In this document: positions 32,829-40,654 of the stretch, piece after piece
How positions within the stretch are numbered: position 1 is the stretch's first letter
How the letters are laid out: the number at the start of each line of letters is the position of its first letter
Assembly (NCBI RefSeq): GCF_002155695.1
Contig: NZ_MUYJ01000008.1
Coordinates: 1-64,000, forward strand
Origin: Erythrobacter tepidarius
GTDB taxonomy: Bacteria > Pseudomonadota > Alphaproteobacteria > Sphingomonadales > Sphingomonadaceae
Length of the DNA: 64,000 bases
Reading direction: 5' to 3'
The notes under the pieces: generated by a model
Seen by the model: the letters and a program-made list of their open reading frames with translations, nothing else
Told to the model about the DNA's origin: nothing
The model's database searches: none
Position numbers and translations under genes: made by a program

Positions 32829-35153
32829 ATGGCATTCTGGCTCGCCCGCGACCGTCGCACGCAGGAAAGCAGCTTCATCCAGCGATTCGATCCGCGCTTT
32901 TGGACCGTCAATTTTCCACGCCCGGCGATGGCCTCGGTGGTGACGCTCGGTCCGGATGCGCTGCGGGTGGAAGTCGAACTCCACCATGCCGGAGAGCTGG
33001 TCGGATTGATCTGGGACAGCGCGGACACGCTCGATCATCCGCTGCTCGCCTACCAGACCGACCGGGACTACTCGCACACGACGCTGAGCTTCCGCTGGCA
33101 ATCGGACGGCGTGATCCCGCTCGATCAGCCCAATGGACCGACTCTGACGATCGAAGGACGCGACGCCGCTGGCACTCAGCGCACTTGGTATGTGCGATTG
33201 TGGAACTATGCCGAGGGCACCCCGAACGATGCGCAGGTGACGCTGCGCTTCTCGGAACTCGAAAGCGGCTATCACCTGCCCGGCGAACCCGTGCACCCGG
33301 ACGATATCGACCGCATGTTCATTTCGCTGGTGGCGCCTGGCTATGTCGCGGGCAGCACCGCGCCGTTGCCGGGGCGCTGCAACGGATCTGTGACGATGTC
33401 GAGGATCACCACCACTGGTGGACGCGGGATGCTCGAAATCGGCGATGTCCTGCTGCCACCCCATGGCGAGCGGATGGCCACGGCCTATGACGATTCCTAC
33501 AACCAGACCCCGGCACGGCTGATCCGGTCCATCACCGGCCTCGGCTATCGTGACGATCTGGTCCACTATGTCGGCATGAGCCACTTCATGCGGCTCGAAC
33601 GGCAGGGCGAAACCGGACTGCTTGTGACCGCATCCGGCACGCTGTGCGAACCCGCGCGCGCATGGCACCGCAACTTCTTCGACTTGGCGCAGGCCGCCGA
33701 TCTGGAGGTGATCGTCTCGCTCTCCTACGAGCTGTTCGATGCCTACTGCCCAGAGGAATGGAAGCAGCGAACCGCGAGCGGCGCTCCGGCGCTCACCGGA
33801 TGGGTGCCGCCATCGTCGCTTCTGTCGCCCGCCAACAGTGCCGCGATGGGCTGGCTGATCGATTGCGCCGAAGCCTTTGTCGCTCTCGTCGCCGAAGCCG
33901 GACTTCCGGTGCGGTTCCAGATCGGCGAGCCATGGTGGTGGGTGACGGCCGCCGGTGAGATCTGCTTGTACGACCATGCCGCGCGCACCGCCTTTGGCGG
34001 GCTGCCGCCGGTGATAGCCGACCTGCGCGCGCCGCTCGACCCAGCCGCAATAGCACTTCTCGACGCCGCCGGAGCACTGCTCGCGCAATCGACCGCCAAT
34101 CTCACCGCCGCGATCAGAGCCGCAGCGCCAAACGGCGCCGAGGTGCTGCTGCTGGCCTTCACGCCAACCATTCTCGATCCCGCGATGCCCGAGCTTTATC
34201 GCGCCAACCTGCCCACAGGCTGGGCCGCCCCGGCGTTCGACCGCTTGCAGCTGGAAGATTACGACTGGCTGACCAGCGGTGCCGATGCTGCGCGGCGCAA
34301 GGCCTATGCCTTGATTTCTGCCCGCCTTGGCTACGCGCCTGCCGCTCAGGACTATTTGGCAGGTTTCGTGCTCGATCCGGGCGATGCTGAGCCCTTCTGG
34401 ACCCGGATCGACCGCGGGCTTGACGAGGCCGCCGATCGCGGCATCGCCCGCCGATATGTCTGGGCGCTGCCGCAGGTCAACCGCGACGGATACACCCGCC
34501 TCCCCCCGTCCCCGGAGCAAGCCATGGATGCCTTCGATGATGTCCTTTATCCTCTTGCGTTGGGGCGCAACACCGCCGTAGCGCCCGAATTTTCGACCTC
34601 GATTGCGGTCACCGCATCGGGCCATGAGCGGCGCAATGCGCTATGGTCCGACGCGCGCTTGCATTTCGATGTCGGGCCGGGAATCCGCTCGGAAGCGGAA
34701 CTGTCGGAACTGCTCGCCTTCTTCCGCGCCCGGCGCGGGCCGGCGCGGGGCTTCCGGATCATGGATCCGTTCGATCACAGCTCCAACGGCATGACCGGAA
34801 CGCCGACTATGTCCGACCAGCTGATCGGCATTGGCGACGGGCTTGCCTCAGATTTCCAGCTGACCAAATCTTATGGCTCCGGGCCGGAACCGCAGATCCG
34901 GCCAATAACCCGTCCGCGCCCCGAGACCCTGCTGGTGAGCATCGATGATGTAGCGACATCGGCCTGGACCCTGCGCGCCGGCGGTGTGCTCAGCTTTTTC
35001 TCGCCACCCCCTGCTGGAGCCAAGATCAGAGCCGGATTCCTTTTCGATGTGCCCGTGCGTTTTGCCGAGGACCGGATCGATATCTCGGCGGTCAACTTTC
35101 GCGCGGGCGAGGCACCTTCGATCCCGCTGATCGAACTGCGCGAGGTGACATGA
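32829..35153 (+). CDS. Fusion tail protein: tail-sheath/TIM-barrel-like N-terminal region plus DUF2460 (GTA gp12)
   Basis: The 774-residue protein ends with a DUF2460 domain (from about residue 575: FSTSIAVTASGHERRNALWSDARLHFDVGPGI, RGPARGFRIMDPFDHSS), the distal-tail protein gp12 of gene transfer agents, normally about 200 residues. The first 550 or so residues have a beta-rich start (VEVELHHAGELVGLIWDSADT) and a middle stretch typical of TIM-barrel folds (LEVIVSLSYELFDAYCPEEW, RFQIGEPWWW, FDRLQLEDYDWL). It resembles the non-contractile tail sheath proteins of roseophages, so the two roles appear fused. The start MAFWLARDRRTQ follows the tape measure by 13 nt. The sheath assignment is from memory of the family and needs a profile search. 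Confidence 0.8.
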   Translation: MAFWLARDRRTQESSFIQRFDPRFWTVNFPRPAMASVVTLGPDALRVEVELHHAGELVGLIWDSADTLDHPLLAYQTDRDYSHTTLSFRWQSDGVIPLDQPNGPTLTIEGRDAAGTQRTWYVRLWNYAEGTPNDAQVTLRFSELESGYHLPGEPVHPDDIDRMFISLVAPGYVAGSTAPLPGRCNGSVTMSRITTTGGRGMLEIGDVLLPPHGERMATAYDDSYNQTPARLIRSITGLGYRDDLVHYVGMSHFMRLERQGETGLLVTASGTLCEPARAWHRNFFDLAQAADLEVIVSLSYELFDAYCPEEWKQRTASGAPALTGWVPPSSLLSPANSAAMGWLIDCAEAFVALVAEAGLPVRFQIGEPWWWVTAAGEICLYDHAARTAFGGLPPVIADLRAPLDPAAIALLDAAGALLAQSTANLTAAIRAAAPNGAEVLLLAFTPTILDPAMPELYRANLPTGWAAPAFDRLQLEDYDWLTSGADAARRKAYALISARLGYAPAAQDYLAGFVLDPGDAEPFWTRIDRGLDEAADRGIARRYVWALPQVNRDGYTRLPPSPEQAMDAFDDVLYPLALGRNTAVAPEFSTSIAVTASGHERRNALWSDARLHFDVGPGIRSEAELSELLAFFRARRGPARGFRIMDPFDHSSNGMTGTPTMSDQLIGIGDGLASDFQLTKSYGSGPEPQIRPITRPRPETLLVSIDDVATSAWTLRAGGVLSFFSPPPAGAKIRAGFLFDVPVRFAEDRIDISAVNFRAGEAPSIPLIELREVT

Positions 35154-35962
35154 TGCGCGTCTTCTTCGATCGCGAACTCGATACGGTGGCGACCTTCTGG
35201 CGGATCTATCGCCGCGACGGGGTGATGCTGGCCTTCACCAGCCACGACCGTGATCTCGCCTTCGGCGGGATCACTCACCGCGCGGCGCCGGGCATGGTGC
35301 CGGCTGCGATCCGTCTCAGCGCCGATATCGCCCATGACAGCGCCGAGGCCGAGGGCGCAATCAGCCATGCCTCGATCCGCGAGACCGACCTCGCCGCAGG
35401 CCTGTTCGACGCGGCGGCCATCGAGATCGGTGCGGTCGACTGGCAGACCTGCGAGCATCATGTGCTCTACACCGGCGAGATCGGCCGGATCGAGGACGAC
35501 CAGTCGCAGTTCTCGGCTGAGCTGCGGTCGAGCAAACAGTTGCTCGAACAGGATCTTGTGCCGCGCACCAGCCCGACCTGCCGGGCCGAGTTCTGCGGCC
35601 CCGGCTGCGGGCTGTCGGCCACGCGGTTCACGATGATCCATGCGCTGGCCGGGATCGATTGGGATCGCAACCGGGTAAGGTTCGAAGGCGTAAGCCCGGC
35701 CAGCTGCGTGGACGGGCGTTTGCGCTTCCTGGCCGGACCTCAGACCGGCATCCGCTTCGACATCATCGATGCCGATGGAGACTGGCTGCTGCTTGACCGG
35801 CCGCTCGCCCGAGGCACCGCACCGGGCACCAGAGCGGAGCTGACCGAAGGGTGCGATCACACGATCGCGACTTGCGCAGCCCGTTTCGACAATGCCATCA
35901 ACTTCCGCGGTGAACCCTTCCTGCCCGGCAATGACCTGCTGTCGCGCTATGGCCAGCCGTGA
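35150..35962 (+). CDS. DUF2163 tail hub protein (GTA gp13)
   Basis: The 270-residue protein is a baseplate hub. It carries the full cysteine pattern of DUF2163: Cys144, Cys149 and Cys153 (CRAEFCGPGCGL), then Cys235 and Cys242 (GCDHTIATCAARF), followed by NAINFRGEPFLPG. In the Rhodobacter particle these cysteines hold an iron-sulfur cluster. The start overlaps the gp12 stop codon (ATGA), and the end overlaps the peptidase gene by 14 nt. Confidence 0.93.
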   Translation: MMRVFFDRELDTVATFWRIYRRDGVMLAFTSHDRDLAFGGITHRAAPGMVPAAIRLSADIAHDSAEAEGAISHASIRETDLAAGLFDAAAIEIGAVDWQTCEHHVLYTGEIGRIEDDQSQFSAELRSSKQLLEQDLVPRTSPTCRAEFCGPGCGLSATRFTMIHALAGIDWDRNRVRFEGVSPASCVDGRLRFLAGPQTGIRFDIIDADGDWLLLDRPLARGTAPGTRAELTEGCDHTIATCAARFDNAINFRGEPFLPGNDLLSRYGQP

Positions 35963-36377
35963 TCACCGACCGCTAACACTCGGGCAAGCGGCAGGGCGAC
36001 TGGTCGGATGCCGGTTTCGGCTGCACGGCCTTGATCCTGCGACCGGCATCGATTGCGTCGGCCTCGTCCATGCCAGCCTGGCCGCCATCGGTCGGCACCC
36101 CATCCCGCCGCGTGGTTACGGATTGCGCAATATCGCGATCGATCCATGGCTTGTATTTGCCGCAAGTTCGGGCCTCGCACCCGCCGCTGGAGAGCCGGGC
36201 AATGACGAGGTGCTGCTCGCCAGCCTCGGCTATGGCCAGCACCATCTGATGATCACGACGGGGCAGGACGAGATTGTCCACGCCCACGCAGGACTGGGCC
36301 GAGTGGTGCGGCTGCCCCGCGACCGGGCCATGTCCATCCTTTTCCGCTGGCACGTGCCACCAACCACCGAAGGCTAA
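35949..36377 (+). CDS. NlpC/P60 family tail peptidase (GTA gp14)
   Basis: A cell-wall peptidase carried at the tail tip to open the recipient peptidoglycan. The 142 residues have the catalytic cysteine Cys36 in TGIDCVGLVHASL and a histidine cluster (GYGQHHLMITTG, then IVHAHAGLGRV) that supplies the catalytic histidine. The ATG lies within the previous gene, giving a 14-nt overlap. Confidence 0.92.
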   Translation: MASRDHRPLTLGQAAGRLVGCRFRLHGLDPATGIDCVGLVHASLAAIGRHPIPPRGYGLRNIAIDPWLVFAASSGLAPAAGEPGNDEVLLASLGYGQHHLMITTGQDEIVHAHAGLGRVVRLPRDRAMSILFRWHVPPTTEG

Positions 36378-36381
36378 GCTG

Positions 36382-38568
36382 ATGGCGACACTGCTTCTTA
36401 CCGCGCTGGGCACTGCTATCGGCGGACCGGTCGGCGGGGCGATCGGCACGTTGATCGGACAGCAGGCTGATGCCGCGATTTTCGGCGGCGGCAATCGGCA
36501 GGGCCCGCGCCTGCGCGAACTGAACGTCAGCAGCTCGAGCTATGGCCAGCCGATCCCGCGCCATTTCGGGCGGATGCGGGTGCCGGGAATCGTGATCTGG
36601 TCGACCGATCTGATCGAGAGCAAGCGCAAGCAAAAGGGCCGCAAGGGGCAACCTTCAATCACGGTTTATTCCTATTCGGCATCTTTTGCGGTCGCCCTGT
36701 CGAGCACCCCGGTCGCGCGGCTCGGGCGGATCTGGGCCGATGGCCATCTGCTGCGCGGGGCACAGGAGGATCTGAAGGTCGGCGGCCGGCTGCGATTCTA
36801 TCGCGGTTTCGGCGATGATCCGGTCGATCCGCTGATTGCCGGGGACAAGGGCGCAAGCGCGCCCGCTTTCCGCGACTGCGCCTATGTCGTCTTTGAAGAT
36901 CTCGAACTGGGCGATTTCGGCAACCGGATTCCGGCGTTGAGTTTCGAAATCTTCGCGCATGGCGGCGACACAAGCGTGTCGCTAAACCACATGGTTCCGG
37001 CTGCCGTCCAGACCGCGGATACAACCATCGCCCATATCCGGGGCTTTGCTGACGAAGGCGGCGAGCTGGCATCGACTCTCGCGGCGATCGACGAGGTGAT
37101 TCCGCTCGTCTGCACCTCCGGCAGAGACGGTCTGCGCGTTGCGCCTCGCAGGCTCGGCACCGATGCCCCGGTCACGTTGCCGGCACAGCTGTCCCTGCGG
37201 GACCGGGCGCAGGAGGAGGGCCGGCACAGGCAGCGCACCGGCCTGCCTGCACGCGAACCTGCGGCGCTGCGCTACTATGATGAAGAGCGCGACTATCAGC
37301 CGGGGGTGCAGCGCGCGCTCGGCTCGCGGCGGCCCGGGCGCGAGCTGATGCTGGAGCTGCCCGCAACGGCGTTCGCGCGCGACGCGCGCCAGCTCGCCAA
37401 TGAGCGCGCCAACCGTGCACGCTGGCAGAGCGAAACCATGACCTGGCGCATTGGCGAACTCGATCCACGCCTGCAGCCCGGCGACATGGTGCGCGTGCCC
37501 GATACGCCTGGTACGTGGTTCGTCCGCAGCTGGGAATGGCTGGACCGCGGTGTTGAGCTGGTGCTCGAACGCGTGCCGCCGGGTCTGATGGCGATGCCAG
37601 CAGGCGATCCGGGCACTGTCAATCCGCCACCCGATCAGGCCCTGCCGCAGACCAGCCTCGCGGCCTTCGAGGTCCCTGCTGATGCCGCAACCGGATCATC
37701 GACCCCGCTGATCTTTGCCGCGGCTTCGGCTGCAAACAACGCGTGGCGGGGTGCGGCGCTCTATCGCGTGCAAGGCAACACGCTGATCGCACTCGGCAGT
37801 TCGGGCACCGTGCGAGCGGTGATGGGCACACTCGCCGAACCGCTCGGCCCATCGCCCGGCGTCATGTTCGAGCCCGAAGCTAGCCTGACGCTCGATCTGG
37901 TTGCGGCAGACCTGTCCTTTAACGATACCGATCTCGAGGGGCTGGCCATGGGTGCCAATCGCCTGTTGGTCGGCGGTGAAGCGGTGCAGTTCGCGCGCGC
38001 GACGCCTCTGGGTGAACGCCGCTGGCGCTTGCGCGGGCTGCTCCGTGGACGGGCAGGCACGGAAGCGGAAGCAACGTTGGGGCATGGTGCGCAGACAAGC
38101 GTGATCCTGTTGGATGAAAGACTTATCCCGCTCGATCCCACCGATGTGCCCCCGATCGCCTCGACCCGGATTGCCGCCATCGGCACTGCTGATGCGGAAG
38201 CGGTGATCGCTCCGCTGGCCAATGCCGGACTGTCTCGCAGACCCCCAACGCCGGTCCATCCGCGACTGCTGATCGAATCCTCCGGCGCCTGGGAATTGCG
38301 CTGGACGCGGCGAGCACGCGGCCACTGGCGCTGGGAAGACGGCGTCGAAGTGCCGCTGGTCGAGGAACAGGAAAGCAATCTGGTCGGCTACGGGCCGACC
38401 GCTGCACCCCACACGGCGTGGTCGCTCGGCGAAGCCCGGTTGCGCCTGTCGCAGGAGGAGCGGGCCGGGTTGATCTCAGCCTACGGCCCCGCCGCTCTCT
38501 GGGTGAAGCAGGTTGGCACCTTCGCGCATTCGCCTGCCCTGTTTCTCGCCATGATCAGCTCAGTCTAA
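36382..38568 (+). CDS. Tail fibre/host-specificity protein (GTA gp15-like), short form
   Basis: The 728-residue protein starts with a glycine-rich hydrophobic segment (GTAIGGPVGGAIGTLIG), then YGQPIPRHFGRMRVPGIVIW and VYSYSASFAVALS, typical of the phage tail protein family that forms the tail tip. The Rhodobacter gp15 is about 1300 residues because of a glycoside-hydrolase-type TIM barrel near its start; that barrel appears absent here, while gp12 carries an additional barrel-like region. The start follows the peptidase stop by 4 nt. Confidence 0.87.
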   Translation: MATLLLTALGTAIGGPVGGAIGTLIGQQADAAIFGGGNRQGPRLRELNVSSSSYGQPIPRHFGRMRVPGIVIWSTDLIESKRKQKGRKGQPSITVYSYSASFAVALSSTPVARLGRIWADGHLLRGAQEDLKVGGRLRFYRGFGDDPVDPLIAGDKGASAPAFRDCAYVVFEDLELGDFGNRIPALSFEIFAHGGDTSVSLNHMVPAAVQTADTTIAHIRGFADEGGELASTLAAIDEVIPLVCTSGRDGLRVAPRRLGTDAPVTLPAQLSLRDRAQEEGRHRQRTGLPAREPAALRYYDEERDYQPGVQRALGSRRPGRELMLELPATAFARDARQLANERANRARWQSETMTWRIGELDPRLQPGDMVRVPDTPGTWFVRSWEWLDRGVELVLERVPPGLMAMPAGDPGTVNPPPDQALPQTSLAAFEVPADAATGSSTPLIFAAASAANNAWRGAALYRVQGNTLIALGSSGTVRAVMGTLAEPLGPSPGVMFEPEASLTLDLVAADLSFNDTDLEGLAMGANRLLVGGEAVQFARATPLGERRWRLRGLLRGRAGTEAEATLGHGAQTSVILLDERLIPLDPTDVPPIASTRIAAIGTADAEAVIAPLANAGLSRRPPTPVHPRLLIESSGAWELRWTRRARGHWRWEDGVEVPLVEEQESNLVGYGPTAAPHTAWSLGEARLRLSQEERAGLISAYGPAALWVKQVGTFAHSPALFLAMISSV

Positions 38569-38578
38569 GGAAAACGTA

Positions 38579-39043
38579 ATGTCCGACCCGATTGTCTTCC
38601 CCGCCGGCACACCGAATGCCCGGCTACCCTTGCTTTTCGCCGGACAGGCGCAGAAGGAGTTTTTCGTGAACCAGTCGCTGGCGATCCTCGACGCCCTGGT
38701 ACCGCGGACCGTGATCGCCACCCTTGCCGAGCCGCCTGCCCTGCCCGCAGAAGGCGGGTGCTATCTCGTTGCGCAGGAGGCCGCGGGCGCGTGGAGCGGT
38801 AGGGCCGATCAGCTCGCGCTGTCGATCGGAGGCAGCTGGCACTTCATCGCTCCCGACGAAGGGATGCTGATGTTCGACCAGAACGCGGGGATCTGGCTCT
38901 GCTTTCGGAATGGTTGGCAAGGCGCCGGCGCGATCACGGCACCCAGTGGTGGCGGCGTGATCGACATCGAAGCACGCAATGCACTCGCACAGTTGGTCGA
39001 GAATCTGCAGGCTCTCGGCCTGATTGCTTCCCCTCCCGCGTGA
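38579..39043 (+). CDS. DUF2793 domain-containing protein
   Basis: The 154-residue protein matches DUF2793: NARLPLLFAGQAQKEFFVNQSL, then LPAEGGCYLVAQEAAGAWSG, then WHFIAPDEGMLMFDQNAGIW. These proteins accompany gene-transfer-agent-type clusters in Sphingomonadales and may decorate the particle; the role is not known. It starts 10 nt after the tail tip gene and ends the cluster. Confidence 0.87.
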   Translation: MSDPIVFPAGTPNARLPLLFAGQAQKEFFVNQSLAILDALVPRTVIATLAEPPALPAEGGCYLVAQEAAGAWSGRADQLALSIGGSWHFIAPDEGMLMFDQNAGIWLCFRNGWQGAGAITAPSGGGVIDIEARNALAQLVENLQALGLIASPPA

Positions 39044-39155
39044 AAACCCGCCCAGGAGGGCCAAAAGCCTATTGCGAAACGGAGCAGGAACTTGTCTTTT
39101 TTATCACAAACCGCGGATAGAGACATTCTTGCAACACATAGCTGTTATTGAACGC

Positions 39156-39184
39156 TTGCCTCTTGGATGTGGAAAAGATACAGA
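39156..39184 (+). promoter_or_regulatory. Candidate promoter of the OmpA-family gene
   Basis: TTGCCT and TACAGA are spaced by 17 nt in an AT-rich stretch that starts after the DUF2793 gene. The transcript would have a short leader with the AAAGGGGAA ribosome-binding site just before the ATG. Motif match only. Confidence 0.4.
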
Positions 39185-39223
39185 CTTCGCGTGCCTCAAG
39201 CCGATAACAAAGGGGAAATTTGA

Positions 39224-40363
39224 ATGCGCAAACTCGTCATTGGCATGGCGATGGCTTCGACCGCGCTGACCACGCCCGCCATGGCCCGCGAAGGGCAATG
39301 GTACATTCAGGGCGATGGCGGCGTGATGATCGTCGAAGACCAGAGTCTGGACGTGAACGGCGTTGCCGGTGATGCCGGTGCTGAATACGACACCGATTAT
39401 GACTTCGGTGCAGCCGTGGGCTATGACTTCGGTTCCTTCCGTCTGGAAGCGGAAGCCAGCTACCGCGCTGCCGATCTCGACAAGGTGAGCGCTGGTGCGC
39501 AGGGCCTCGCTCTGAACCCGACGCAGAATGCCCCCGGCGGTTTCAGCAAGTTCACCGGGACGCGTGATGCGCTTGGCGAAGTCAATGCGCTGAGCTTCAT
39601 GCTCAACGGCATGTTCGACTTCGGGAAGGACGATGGGCTGCAGGCTTTCGCCGGGGGCGGTATCGGCGTGGCCCGGATTGACATGGATGGCCGCGTGAAT
39701 GCGAACGGCCCGGGCGTTTGGAACGACTCCGACACTGGCCTCGCGTGGCAACTTCTCGCCGGTCTGCGTGCGCCGATCAGCGATTCGTGGGATGTCGGCC
39801 TGAAGTATCGTTACTTCAATGCGCCCGACGTCAATCTGGTGGATCCGCTGGGTCGGCCTCTCGAGACCAAGCTGAGCACGCACTCGCTGCTCGGCTCGAT
39901 CACCTACAACTTCGGTGGCGAAGAAGCTCCGCCGCCTCCGCCGCCGCCGCCGCCGCCGCCACCGCCCCCGCCGCCCCCGCCGCCGCCGCCGCCGCCGCCG
40001 CCGAAGGCGCCGTGCAACACCGGCCCGTACATTGTGTTCTTCGACTTCGACAAGTCGGACATCACGGCTGAAGCGGCGACCATCCTCAATAACGCGGTTA
40101 CGGCCTATGCCAACTGCGGCACCGCCAGCGTCATGCTGGCTGGCCACACCGACCGTGCGGGTACCGTCAAGTACAACATCGGCTTGGCCGAGCGTCGTAA
40201 CGCGGCGGTGCGCAGCTATCTGACCAGTCGTGGCATCCCCGATGGTCGCATCTCGAGCGAAGCCTTCGGTGAATCGCAGCCGCGCGTCCCGACTGCTGAC
40301 GGTGTGCGCGAAGCGCAGAACCGCCGCGTGGAAGTGACTTACGGCCCGGGTTCGGGCATGTAA
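39224..40363 (+). CDS. OmpA family outer membrane protein with polyproline hinge
   Basis: The protein has a signal peptide (residues 1-21, ending PAMA). A beta-barrel domain with an acidic loop follows (about 22-230, ending SLLGSITYNFGGEE), then a run of about 25 prolines. An OmpA-type peptidoglycan-binding domain ends the protein (about 262-375), with FFDFDKSDITAEA, MLAGHTDRAGT, YNIGLAERRNAAVRSYL and AQNRRVEVTYG. It is anchored in the outer membrane and tethers it to the cell wall. A strong terminator follows. Codon usage is biased as in highly expressed genes. The barrel is longer than that of E. coli OmpA. Confidence 0.95.
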   Translation: MRKLVIGMAMASTALTTPAMAREGQWYIQGDGGVMIVEDQSLDVNGVAGDAGAEYDTDYDFGAAVGYDFGSFRLEAEASYRAADLDKVSAGAQGLALNPTQNAPGGFSKFTGTRDALGEVNALSFMLNGMFDFGKDDGLQAFAGGGIGVARIDMDGRVNANGPGVWNDSDTGLAWQLLAGLRAPISDSWDVGLKYRYFNAPDVNLVDPLGRPLETKLSTHSLLGSITYNFGGEEAPPPPPPPPPPPPPPPPPPPPPPPPPKAPCNTGPYIVFFDFDKSDITAEAATILNNAVTAYANCGTASVMLAGHTDRAGTVKYNIGLAERRNAAVRSYLTSRGIPDGRISSEAFGESQPRVPTADGVREAQNRRVEVTYGPGSGM

Positions 40364-40390
40364 GCCGCAGCCTCTCGTAAAATCATGGAA

Positions 40391-40420
40391 GGGGCCGGAG
40401 CGATCCGGCCCCTTTTTCTT
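40391..40420 (+). terminator. Rho-independent terminator of the OmpA-family gene
   Basis: GGGGCCGG-agcgat-CCGGCCCC forms a perfect 8-bp stem followed by TTTTTCTT, 28 nt after the stop codon. Confidence 0.92.
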
Positions 40421-40620
40421 TGTCATCCAAGCACGCAGGGCATGAGCCCGAAGCTGGGCCCCTCAGCCAACTGCCCGTAAGGGCAAGCCTCTAGACCATA
40501 GGAGGGCAAGGGCGCCCGACACCGACCATACAAAGACCGCTTGCGGACTAAATCGTAGGCTTTCGCCCAGTGTCATCCAACGCGGCTCCGCACGCTTTAA
40601 GCGCGTGTCGGATGCGCTCA
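40421..40620. other. Unexplained non-coding stretch between two convergent terminators
   Basis: No convincing reading frame is present. TGTCATCCAA occurs at both ends, exactly 150 nt apart (40421 and 40571). Several short hairpins are visible, including GCCC-GTAA-GGGC with a GNRA loop and CCGC-TT-GCGG. It may hold a small structured RNA or only decayed sequence; no known RNA family was recognised. Confidence 0.35.
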
Positions 40621-40649
40621 GAAAAATCCGGACGCCAAGGATCGGCGTC
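40621..40649 (-). terminator. Rho-independent terminator of the MFS transporter gene
   Basis: On the minus strand GACGCC-gatcctt-GGCGTC forms a 6-bp stem; after four further bases a TTTTT run follows. It lies directly downstream of the transporter stop codon. Confidence 0.75.
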
Positions 40650-40654
40650 AGTCT

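Noticed and set aside
25105..39043. An inducible, complete prophage
   Set aside because: No integrase, repressor, replication or lysis gene, no att sites, core genes on both sides, and gene order of a gene transfer agent.
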